Positions 34,660 through 42,459 of a DNA stretch of 64,000 nt are shown here, piece after piece. The DNA is from a virus. Position 1 is the first letter of the stretch. The number at the start of each line of letters is the position of its first letter. Location of the stretch: positions 27,555 through 91,554 of IMG/VR virus record IMGVR_UViG_3300045284_000065, one strand, 5' to 3'. The position numbers and the translations under genes are program-made. A model generated the notes under the pieces. That model had not been told where the DNA came from, did not search any database, and worked only from the letters and a program-made list of their open reading frames with translations.

Positions 34660-35855
34660 ACCAGGCCTCGCAGTCGGGGGTTGTTCCAGGAGGAGACCCA
34701 GCGCTTGTTCTCGTCCAGGCTCAACGAGGGGCGTCCCTGGGGCGGGTCCTGCCGCTCCCAGAAGGGCTTGTAGGGCACCTCGGTGTAGCCAGGAGTGGCC
34801 TCTTTGGTCGGCCGGGTGAGGAACAGCATCGTCTGGTACTGCTGATCGTTGGCGTTGTGACCAACCGCGCGGACGAACCACTTGCCGTCGCCCTCGGGCT
34901 TGAAGTACTTGCTCGACGCCGTGACCACATCGACGCATGACCCCGGCCAGATGTCGGCATCGCCCCATATGCGCGCCACACCCGACTCGGCCCACCCATC
35001 TGCCCTCGTCTGCCAGGCATCGACGTAGACCTGGGCCTCCACCTGGTCGCGGATCAGCTGGGTCGACTCGAAGACGAACCCGGCGAAGTCACCGTCCTGG
35101 GTGATCGTCTGAGCCTCGTTGCCAGTGGTGAAGAAGCCGAACTTGATGCCGAGGTTGTTCTTGAGCATCTCGGAGGTGGCCTGGCTGGAGAAGTCGATCA
35201 GGGTGCGGTCGGTGGTCCCGACGCCGATGCTGCTCTGGCCCGACACCAGGCTGGTGTAGGAACCAGTCTCTCGGTAGGTCTTCAGTGGGTCGATGACCTG
35301 GACCACGCCATAGCGGGTGTACACCGACCAGCCGATCCGCTTGGCGAGGTCAGTGACCATCGTCCAGTCGCTCTCGTCGGTCTGAGCGAGTGCCTCCCAT
35401 ATGTGGGTATGCGATTGCCCTCCCGACCCCAGGCCGCTGTTGTTGACCAGATCACTGATCACCCCGGTCGCCGTGCGGTTGACGAAGAAGCGCGGCTTGC
35501 CCTCGAACATCACCTTGGAGGGACCGAGGATGCTCATCGTGAACGACAACTGGCTGGTCGCCTTCTGCTCGTTGGTGATCTCGGCCACGTAGCCCTGGAA
35601 CAACTCCGTGCGCGGCGGTGCCCCGTAGTAGAAGGAGATGGGCTGGTCGATGATGCCATCAGTCGTCGTCAGCGTGGTGGAGATCACCGACAGCGTCGCC
35701 CCATCGTGCTGGCCCTCGGACACGATCATCTGCAGTTCCTTGGGCACCACGTCGAACGCCGCCCCCTTCAGCTGGGGGCTGAAGACCGGGACCCGGCCGC
35801 GCATCGACCGACCACCGGAGCCTCCCGCAGAGGGGTTGAGGTCAGTCATCGTCAT
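34656..35855 (-). CDS. Tail hub protein, gpD-like
   Basis: 399 residues from ATG 35855, overlapping the upstream stop as ATGA. The barrel-type fold of hub proteins (P2 gpD / T4 gp27) is suggested by ELQMIVSEGQHDGATLSVIS, the strand FQGYVAEITNE, and the central WTMVTDLAKRIGWSVYTRYG. The last part has WPGSCVDVVTASS and RAVGHNANDQQYQTMLFLTRP. It should sit under the tube at the baseplate centre. It is longer than gpX-like neighbours and of typical gpD size. Confidence 0.8.
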   Translation of the reverse strand: MTMTDLNPSAGGSGGRSMRGRVPVFSPQLKGAAFDVVPKELQMIVSEGQHDGATLSVISTTLTTTDGIIDQPISFYYGAPPRTELFQGYVAEITNEQKATSQLSFTMSILGPSKVMFEGKPRFFVNRTATGVISDLVNNSGLGSGGQSHTHIWEALAQTDESDWTMVTDLAKRIGWSVYTRYGVVQVIDPLKTYRETGSYTSLVSGQSSIGVGTTDRTLIDFSSQATSEMLKNNLGIKFGFFTTGNEAQTITQDGDFAGFVFESTQLIRDQVEAQVYVDAWQTRADGWAESGVARIWGDADIWPGSCVDVVTASSKYFKPEGDGKWFVRAVGHNANDQQYQTMLFLTRPTKEATPGYTEVPYKPFWERQDPPQGRPSLSLDENKRWVSSWNNPRLRGLV

Positions 35856-36199
35856 CAGGTCACCGGCAACCTGAGGTATGCGCCCGGCATGATGTCCAGC
35901 GGGTACCAGATCTGCGGGTTCATCTCGGCCAGCACATGCCACTGGTTGGGGTCATCGAGGATCTTGAACCCGAGGAAGGGCAGGTTCTCCGTCTCCTTGG
36001 CGTAGTAGGCCGTTGTGGCCCCCGGGATATCTGGCTCGGTCGTGACGCGGTACAGCGCCTCGCGCAGATCGATGCGGATATGCAGCGATGTCTTACCCAC
36101 ATCCCCGGACAGCAACGGGTAGCCCCGAGTGCTGTAGGAGTGGGAGAAGGTGGCCAATCGGTCAGCGACCTCGTAGCGGGAACCTGGGGGAACAGCCAT
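35855..36199 (-). CDS. Small baseplate protein, gp53/gpX-like (LysM-type end)
   Basis: 114 residues. The C-terminal half, WHVLAEMNPQIWYPLDIMPG then AYLRLPVT, is the LysM-related pattern of P2 gpX and T4 gp53-type proteins that attach wedge and hub. The N-terminal half is beta-rich. ATG 36199 overlaps the upstream stop. Order NlpC protein, gpX-like, gpD-like, gp25, gpJ, gpI fits known contractile-tail operons. Confidence 0.78.
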   Translation of the reverse strand: MAVPPGSRYEVADRLATFSHSYSTRGYPLLSGDVGKTSLHIRIDLREALYRVTTEPDIPGATTAYYAKETENLPFLGFKILDDPNQWHVLAEMNPQIWYPLDIMPGAYLRLPVT

Positions 36200-37749
36200 C
36201 AGTGCAACGGGGGGAGAGGAGTGTCGGGAGTGGTGTCGGTGAAGTGGCTGCCGTTCGTGGTGTACACCCGAACGCAGTAGTTGTACTGCAGGGAGTTGCC
36301 CGAGTAGGTGGAGATGGTGACATCCTGATCGTGCGAAGCGGCATGGAGGACCGAGAAGGAGTCAGTGGTCTTCGTCCAGAGGTAGGCCACATGGTTGGTC
36401 CCGGGTCGATCGGGGTGGTTATAGCGCATGAGGAGGTCGCCCCTGATGCCGCTGGTGAGGACCGACTTGAAGATGTTCTGAGAGTTGAGTTCTCCATGCG
36501 GCTGACCGAAGCCCCACAGGCGCTCGACGAAGTTGTTGCCTTGGAAGCCGCCGATCATCGACGCCACCGAGGGAATCCCTCCACCCTTGTTCGCCCACTT
36601 GGGCCAGCCCAGGTTGGAGGCGATGGTGTCGCCGTCAGGCTCCAGGGAGACCAACCCGGCCCACACGTAGCTGGAACAGTCGGCCATCGCCCACAGGTTG
36701 CCCCGGTTGCCCTCGGCACCGACGTAGATCGTGTGGGCAGCGTCGGAGTGTGACTTGGCGTTCTCCGCTGCCCTGGCACCGATCGTGCCGTCACGGCTGA
36801 GAGGGGTGCCATCAGCGTTCGCGAAGGTGCCCTCGCTGTTCACCCCGAGGGAGGGGCGACTGATGTCCTCGTTGTTGGTCGGCCAACTCATCTCCTCGAA
36901 GGAGAGGTTGAACACCGGGGCCGCTGGGATGTTGTAGTGGATGGTGCGATCGACGGTGGATGTCGGAGCGGTGAAGCCGGTGATGTCGCGCACCGGACCC
37001 ATGTAGATGACCCGCATCGTCAGGGCGACGCGCATGCGCGTCGGTGTCATCTCATGGGTGAACTTCTCGTAGACGATCTGGCTGTTGATCGGCCGACCCT
37101 GCACCGTGATGTCCTTGGAGAACACGACGGTGATGTCCCGGGGGTTGACCATCATCACGCCCGAGTCGGGGATGGTGTTGTTGGCCCCCGTCCCTCCCGG
37201 TATCACATTGCGGACCACCAGGTCGAAGTAGTCCAGGTCATCGAGGACGCCGCGGTTGCCCGGGACCATCGCCTCGGTCTGCCGATCGAAGAACAACTCG
37301 AAACTGAACTCCAGGATGCTGGGCGGGGCCACCAGGTTGCCCGAGTCGAAGATCGTGTTGAAGGGGTCCAGCGCCCCCTGGTCGAGGTAGTTCACGTACT
37401 GCCGAGTGATCGTCGTCGGGTTGTACATGAAGTAGAGGCGGCACGTCGATGGCAGGTCGGTGGCGTTGACCTGGGCACGGCGGATGTAGCCCCGCTTGAT
37501 GTTGGCGGGGGCCGGTCCACCGATCGCCCCCTTCTGGAACGGGATGTTGTGAGCACCGGCCTCCCAGGAGGCGAACGGCGGGTTGGTGCGCCACCTGGTC
37601 GTGCCCGCACCCGGGACGAAGGTGCCGAAGTCGAGCCACTCATAGCCCGACGTGGTCTGCTGCCGACCCTGGGCGTCGACCACCGTCTGCGGGGTGACGT
37701 ACGTCGGGGTACGCGAACTGGTCGTCGGGACGTAGGTGTTGACAGCCAT
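36199..37749 (-). CDS. CIS-tube-like baseplate protein with NlpC/P60 endopeptidase domain
   Basis: 516 residues from ATG 37749, which overlaps the tape-measure stop; upstream sequence in the same frame is arginine-rich shadow. Residues about 60-280 resemble the contractile-injection-system tube/LysM scaffold: RLYFMYNPTTITRQYVNY, LEFSFELFFDRQTE, and a DITVVFSKDITV strand. Residues about 330-510 form a cysteine-peptidase domain with MADCSSYVWAGL (nucleophile Cys near 356) and NHVAYLWTK (His near 452). It probably cuts peptide bonds in peptidoglycan at the tail tip during entry. Confidence 0.78.
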   Translation of the reverse strand: MAVNTYVPTTSSRTPTYVTPQTVVDAQGRQQTTSGYEWLDFGTFVPGAGTTRWRTNPPFASWEAGAHNIPFQKGAIGGPAPANIKRGYIRRAQVNATDLPSTCRLYFMYNPTTITRQYVNYLDQGALDPFNTIFDSGNLVAPPSILEFSFELFFDRQTEAMVPGNRGVLDDLDYFDLVVRNVIPGGTGANNTIPDSGVMMVNPRDITVVFSKDITVQGRPINSQIVYEKFTHEMTPTRMRVALTMRVIYMGPVRDITGFTAPTSTVDRTIHYNIPAAPVFNLSFEEMSWPTNNEDISRPSLGVNSEGTFANADGTPLSRDGTIGARAAENAKSHSDAAHTIYVGAEGNRGNLWAMADCSSYVWAGLVSLEPDGDTIASNLGWPKWANKGGGIPSVASMIGGFQGNNFVERLWGFGQPHGELNSQNIFKSVLTSGIRGDLLMRYNHPDRPGTNHVAYLWTKTTDSFSVLHAASHDQDVTISTYSGNSLQYNYCVRVYTTNGSHFTDTTPDTPLPPLH

Positions 37750-40700
37750 CAGTTGGACCGCACCATCCGCTTCTTCATCTGATCCTCCAGCTGATCGGCC
37801 ATTTGAGCCACAACACGCCGCACGTCGATGCCGTTGCTGGAGGGTGGGCCACCAGCAGCGTTGATCACGAACTGGTTGTGGAAGACCATCCCTCCACTGC
37901 TGCCCACCGGCCCGCTGCCGAGCATGTGCTGGGCGTAGCTGGGATCCGGGCCGAGGTACGGAACCTCGTTCGTGCTCGGGATATCGCCATATCCAGCTTC
38001 CTTGGCTGCCTCCAGGCCCAGTCGCTGGTTCGTCTCGCTCAGGTGCAGACCGGCGCGGTACCCGAGCCAAGGGTTGAAGTCCGAACCGCTGCCCGACAGC
38101 GTGTACATCGCCTTGAGGTTGACGTAGGGGTCGAGCAGTTCGTCGTAGGACCCGATGCCGAACATCTTCTGCCGCTCCGGTCCCAGGCTGCCGAGCATGT
38201 TGATCTGCGTCAGGCCGTAGCTGTTGTCACCGGTACCGGCGTTGGTGTTGTGCGCCGACGGGTTCCAGTCGCTCTCCCGCTTGGCGATGCCGACGACGGT
38301 GGGGATCGCTGAGTTGGAGAACCCTGCCGCATGGGCGATCTTGGCCACCATGGCACCGGTAGACAGCCCGGTGGCATCGATCCCCAGGTTCTTGAGCGCC
38401 TCCGTCAGCGTCGAGGCACCGCTGCTGGTCGCACCACCGCCACCACCACCACCACCACCAGAGTTGTTGAGGCCACCACCGCCGATCTTGCTGCCGAACG
38501 ACTTGCCGTAGCTGAAGTCCTTGGCCATCCCCTGCGACTGCAGACCACCGAAGTGGAAGGTCCCGGCCGCACCGACCAGGGCACCGTAGAGAGTCGGGTC
38601 GAAGTTCAGTGAACTGAGGTCAGCGTTGGGGTCGTCCATGCCGAAGGTGCCCAGGAACAGGGACATGACGGCGGGAACGATGCCACCAATGGCCGTTATG
38701 GCGGTATCCCGGTTCAACCCTCCCTTGAACAGGTTGAAGATGGCCCCGAGGCCTGCCAGCGGGTCCTTGCCGAGATCGGGGTCGGGGTTGGGTTCAGCGC
38801 CGGTACCTACCGTGTCTGCAGGGGCAGGAGCGTTGGCATCGGGGTGCCCGACCCCGGGTGCCCCTGCGATCCCCGGATAGACCCCCGCTGCATGGGCGTT
38901 GAGGATGGCGATCACTGCCTGTGGATCGGTACTCCACGTCGGCAGTGGCGTGCCGAAGTCGTTGAACGGCTCATTGCCCGAGAAGGGACGCCCTCCGGTC
39001 GAGTAGGGGTCATCGGGGGGAGGGGTGTCACCGACCCCCGGTGCATCACCGAGGCCGACGTGCCACGGTTCCCCGAAGCCCTTGCCCGAGCGCAGCCCGA
39101 ACTTCCCGGCGTTCTTCATGAGCCAGCCGTACTGGCTGGCAGGACCAAGGTCAGCCGCCAAGCCGCGCGTGTGCGCCGAAGGCCGACCCGACACCTTGTT
39201 GAACCCCTTGGCCTTGAGGTTCTGCTGGGTGACTGTGTCACGCAGGCCCGAGTTGACGCGCAACTTGGGGTTGGCCTTCATCATCCGGTCGACCTTGCGC
39301 TTCATATCGGGGTGCAGGCCAGCCGTGGAGGAGGTGCCCATCATCCCCCACTCCATGCCAGGGCTGTCGCCAAGGCCGTCAGGCTCATCGCCGCCCGCAG
39401 CCTTAATGACGGCGTCAACGACACCGCCACCGGCCGTGAAGGACCCCTCGAACAGCTGCATCAGCGAGTCCATCCCGCCCGGCAGAACCATGTTGGTACC
39501 GGCAGTCAAGCCCCCGATGAGACCCTTGGTCAATGACTCGACACCGTGAAGGCCATAGCCGATGCCGCCACCGAGAAGCGCACCGATGGGACCGCCGCGC
39601 TCCAACAGGCCCATCAGCAGTTCTTCCAGCTGATCAGGGAGATACTGCATGACCGACAGAGCGCCCTTGCTGGTCTGAGCCGGGATCACCCGAGACATGA
39701 CGTTGGCCATCAGGTCGTTGAACCAGCGGTTGGACTCTTCCTTGTTGGAGTAGCTCCCGGCCATCGTCCCGGCCAGGCTCAGTTCGCCGCGGCCCTTGGC
39801 CGAGACGGCCTGCAGGCGCTCCCAGGGCTGGTTACCGCCCCGAGCGGTGTCGAACTGGTTGACCGGAGAGACGATGAACTTGCCCTGGGTCGAGTTGGTG
39901 CGGTTCGCCTTGCCCAGCGAATAGTCCCACCAGTACTCCTTCATGTCGGGCGTGATGCCCTGGGTGGTCAGCCAGGCGTCGATGTTGGAGCCGGGGAAGT
40001 ACTGGGCGAGCAGCTGTCCGTAGTCGAACGGCTTGCCGGTGTCGGGCGGCGGGCGCATTCCTTCGACCCAGCGCAGGATGCCCTCGGCCCACTCCGACAG
40101 CGACTTCACCTTGCCGCCGCGGCCGATCATGTTGAAGGCCCCACCCGTGAGGTACGCCTGCTGCTGCTGTCCCGGCTGCAGCTGCTGGGCCACAGCACCG
40201 GCCATCGCCCCCACCGGGGTAGCCGGGGTGATCATCTGCATCTGCTGGACGGCCGAGAGGAACCCAGTGGTGCGGGCGCTGCCCTGGCGGGCAGTGCCGA
40301 GGTCCATCATCGCCCCGGCCGAGCGGGCGATGCCCATGAGGTTGATCAGGTCCTCAGGTGACCCCCTGACATCGCCGGGGAAGCGGGCCAGGTTGGTGGC
40401 GATCCCATTCGGACCACCCGTCTGCGCCCCCGTGGCGAACATCTGCCCGGACAGCTGGGACTGCATGTTCATCGACAGCTGGCGGTTGGTGCCCAAGGTC
40501 TGCGTGATGAACCGCAGCGGGAACATCGCCAGGTCCTTGAGTATGTCACTGCCTGCTGCTGCCGAGGCCACCCCAAAGAGCTTGTTGACGACACCGCTGC
40601 CACCCGAGGTGGACTGCACCGTCGACTGCATGGCGGCGTTCGCCTGGTTGACGTTGTTCGCCGCCTGGTTGGCCTGGTTGCCGATCTGGTTGAACATGCC

Positions 40701-40886
40701 CCCGATCTGCTGGCCCAGGCGCTGCTGTTGGTTGGCGAGGTTCTGCAGGGACTGGTTGAGGCCGCTGACCGCCGTGTTCAGCTGGGTCAGCTGGTCGGTC
40801 GCCTGCTGCAGCCCAGGGATCTGGATGTTGGGGTTGCTACCACCGCCCCCGCCACCCCCGCCGAATCCGGCGAAGAAGTTAGCCAT
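37749..40886 (-). CDS. Tape measure protein with M15 peptidase and lytic transglycosylase domains
   Basis: 1045 residues from ATG 40886, with GAGGAG upstream. A glycine run and a Q/N-rich coiled coil (25-95) open it. Hydrophobic segments with glycine spacing lie near 430-490. An M15/VanY-type DD-peptidase core follows: SAHTRGLAADLG (near 572) and EPWHVG (near 607). The C terminus carries a transglycosylase-like domain: AKRESDWNPSA with the catalytic Glu (near 870) and SYGLTQIN (near 890). It sets tail length and would open the wall on injection. Two wall-cutting domains in one tape measure is uncommon. One dispersed palindrome lies inside (37981-37992). Confidence 0.9.
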   Translation of the reverse strand: MANFFAGFGGGGGGGGSNPNIQIPGLQQATDQLTQLNTAVSGLNQSLQNLANQQQRLGQQIGGMFNQIGNQANQAANNVNQANAAMQSTVQSTSGGSGVVNKLFGVASAAAGSDILKDLAMFPLRFITQTLGTNRQLSMNMQSQLSGQMFATGAQTGGPNGIATNLARFPGDVRGSPEDLINLMGIARSAGAMMDLGTARQGSARTTGFLSAVQQMQMITPATPVGAMAGAVAQQLQPGQQQQAYLTGGAFNMIGRGGKVKSLSEWAEGILRWVEGMRPPPDTGKPFDYGQLLAQYFPGSNIDAWLTTQGITPDMKEYWWDYSLGKANRTNSTQGKFIVSPVNQFDTARGGNQPWERLQAVSAKGRGELSLAGTMAGSYSNKEESNRWFNDLMANVMSRVIPAQTSKGALSVMQYLPDQLEELLMGLLERGGPIGALLGGGIGYGLHGVESLTKGLIGGLTAGTNMVLPGGMDSLMQLFEGSFTAGGGVVDAVIKAAGGDEPDGLGDSPGMEWGMMGTSSTAGLHPDMKRKVDRMMKANPKLRVNSGLRDTVTQQNLKAKGFNKVSGRPSAHTRGLAADLGPASQYGWLMKNAGKFGLRSGKGFGEPWHVGLGDAPGVGDTPPPDDPYSTGGRPFSGNEPFNDFGTPLPTWSTDPQAVIAILNAHAAGVYPGIAGAPGVGHPDANAPAPADTVGTGAEPNPDPDLGKDPLAGLGAIFNLFKGGLNRDTAITAIGGIVPAVMSLFLGTFGMDDPNADLSSLNFDPTLYGALVGAAGTFHFGGLQSQGMAKDFSYGKSFGSKIGGGGLNNSGGGGGGGGGATSSGASTLTEALKNLGIDATGLSTGAMVAKIAHAAGFSNSAIPTVVGIAKRESDWNPSAHNTNAGTGDNSYGLTQINMLGSLGPERQKMFGIGSYDELLDPYVNLKAMYTLSGSGSDFNPWLGYRAGLHLSETNQRLGLEAAKEAGYGDIPSTNEVPYLGPDPSYAQHMLGSGPVGSSGGMVFHNQFVINAAGGPPSSNGIDVRRVVAQMADQLEDQMKKRMVRSN
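37981..37992. repeat. Dispersed palindrome, copy ATATCGCCATAT
   Basis: Exact spacing, near the 3' end of the tape measure gene. Confidence 0.65.
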
Positions 40887-41136
40887 GACTCCTCGTCTTC
40901 TTCCACTCGATCATGGCCATCCAATACCTACGCTGCCTGCCTGTCATGCTGCGGATCTCGGAGAGAGACCACCCTGGGTAGTTCTGAGCGATCACTTCGT
41001 AGTTGAGGTAGTTCGATGTCTCACTGGAGGCGAAAGAAGTCCAGCCAGTTGAAGTTGAGTTGCTGATCCTCCTGACACCCGTGGCACGGGAACTTGATGG
41101 ACAGGTCGATGCTGGGCTGGCGCTCGGCCATCTCAT
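40879..41136 (-). CDS. Tail assembly chaperone, downstream frame (likely frameshift product)
   Basis: The real part is probably codons after about 41035: it includes NYPGWSLSEIRSMTGRQRRYW then a basic end, like the second half of tail chaperones (SEIRxMTxRQRRYW). It is +1 to the 41021-41821 gene and runs from its overlap to seven bases inside the tape measure. The upstream 33 residues of this frame look like shadow coding. No ribosome site precedes an internal start except a weak GTG (about 41001). A slip on UUU-C near 41034 would fuse it to the upstream product. Provided extent is the maximal open frame. Confidence 0.6.
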   Translation of the reverse strand: MRWPSASPASTCPSSSRATGVRRISNSTSTGWTSFASSETSNYLNYEVIAQNYPGWSLSEIRSMTGRQRRYWMAMIEWKKTRSHG

Positions 41137-41821
41137 CGAGTAGTTCCTGGCGGTCCTTCATGGTCATGCCCTTGGCGTAGGAGAGAGGGTCCACGACCAT
41201 CCCCCCGTTGACCGAGAGGATGCAGGCCGACAGCAGCGTCGTGTTCATCTCGGCGTTGGTCAGGCCCTCCTTGCGGAGGATCTCCATCTGGTCGGCACCG
41301 GTAGCCAGCCGCACCTCCAGGGCCTCGCCCCTGGAGGTGCGGTAGTTGAACGACCGCTCATCGATGTTGTTGACCACCTTGGGCTTGAAGTCCTCACTGA
41401 GCTTCACCCCGAGGTCCTGGGCACGCCCGCACCGCGAGCAGGTGTGCGGGAAGCGGCGGTCGTCGCCGTAGGTCACCCGAGCGATGTTCAGGAACAGGAC
41501 ATCGCGCTCACCGACGAGCAGCTGACGAAGGTGCCCCTGGCGATCAGCCAGGGGCATCGACGCCAGGTCCAGGTTCCCGATGCGGACGGTACCGAGAGCA
41601 ATGACTGCGTCGAAGATCTCCCCCGAGCGCTTGTACCGGGCGAGTTGCTCCTCGTCGTTCCCGGTCATCTCCCGCACTTCGGCCCGGCGTTGGTCCTGGC
41701 CGTTGTACTGGAGTCCTCGGAGGAGGTCGACCAGGCAGTCGGGTGCCGGATCGATGGTCGGCACGGGGCCGACCATCTCCTCCTGGGCGCGCTTGAGATC
41801 TTGTTCTTCGACGTTGGTCAC
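41021..41821 (-). CDS. Probable tail assembly chaperone / gp26-like protein with cysteine pairs
   Basis: 266 residues from GTG 41821. Cysteine pairs CSRCGRAQDL and CHGCQEDQQL suggest a zinc site. The central part is helical (NDEEQLARYKRSGEIFDAVI). Position between tail tube and tape measure, together with the overlapping downstream frame, marks it as the tail chaperone; some features also resemble T4-type gp26/gp51 hub-assembly proteins, which I cannot exclude. A copy of the dispersed palindrome sits immediately upstream (41825-41836). Confidence 0.68.
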   Translation of the reverse strand: MTNVEEQDLKRAQEEMVGPVPTIDPAPDCLVDLLRGLQYNGQDQRRAEVREMTGNDEEQLARYKRSGEIFDAVIALGTVRIGNLDLASMPLADRQGHLRQLLVGERDVLFLNIARVTYGDDRRFPHTCSRCGRAQDLGVKLSEDFKPKVVNNIDERSFNYRTSRGEALEVRLATGADQMEILRKEGLTNAEMNTTLLSACILSVNGGMVVDPLSYAKGMTMKDRQELLDEMAERQPSIDLSIKFPCHGCQEDQQLNFNWLDFFRLQ

Positions 41822-41824
41822 TGC

Positions 41825-41836
41825 ATATCCCGATAT
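41825..41836. repeat. Dispersed palindrome, copy ATATCCCGATAT
   Basis: Exact copy that fills most of the 20-base gap between tail tube and tail chaperone genes, directly upstream of GTG 41821. Confidence 0.72.
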
Positions 41837-41841
41837 CTAGC

Positions 41842-42450
41842 TCAGGTCCCGACGAGGACCGGGGTGGAGACCAGATTGAGGGCGTTGTTGAGGCTCGCCG
41901 CCTGGTCGTGGCCGAAGTACACCTCGAAGCCTTCGTGGTGGACCTGCATCTGGTGGACGAGGATGCCGTTGTTCTGAGCATCGAGGCCACCGAAGCCAAC
42001 GCTGGCCGTCCAGCAGTTGTAGAACTGGAAGGCGATCACCGCGCCGTCGTAGGACCGCGTCGACATCGACGCCGCCCCGTGAGTCACCGGGTGGCCCATC
42101 ACTCGCACGGTGAGGGTGTAGCGGTACTGGGTGATCTGACCGTTGGAGAAGTCCAACGTGCCTGCCCCGTGCTGGACGGCGAACATCTTCTTGGCCAAGT
42201 TCCACATCTGTGGCTTGTCGAAGAAGACGCCCGACGACATGGTGAGGGGCTGGAAGTTGGTCTGCCCCGGGAGCTTGTGGGGCGTGGTGTTGTAGCCCCC
42301 CTCCCGGTAGGCAGTCATGTCGGTGTCCATGGCGATGCCTTCGACGGACATGAAGCCCATCTGGCCGAAGACCATGCCGTCAACCCCGACTGCATCGACC
42401 AGGAACTTGAAGTTCCTGACCGGATCGGAACGCTCGAATGTGGTTGCCAC
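41842..42450 (-). CDS. Tail tube protein, gp19-like
   Basis: 202 residues from GTG 42450 with AAGGAG upstream. It opens RSDPVRNFKFLVDAVGVDGM, then MGFMSVEGIAMDTDMTAYREGG, and PGQTNFQPLTMSSGVF, the T4 gp19-type tube pattern. Hexameric rings of it stack inside the sheath. It follows the sheath gene by nine bases, the usual order. Confidence 0.9.
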   Translation of the reverse strand: MATTFERSDPVRNFKFLVDAVGVDGMVFGQMGFMSVEGIAMDTDMTAYREGGYNTTPHKLPGQTNFQPLTMSSGVFFDKPQMWNLAKKMFAVQHGAGTLDFSNGQITQYRYTLTVRVMGHPVTHGAASMSTRSYDGAVIAFQFYNCWTASVGFGGLDAQNNGILVHQMQVHHEGFEVYFGHDQAASLNNALNLVSTPVLVGT

Positions 42451-42459
42451 TGCTACTCC

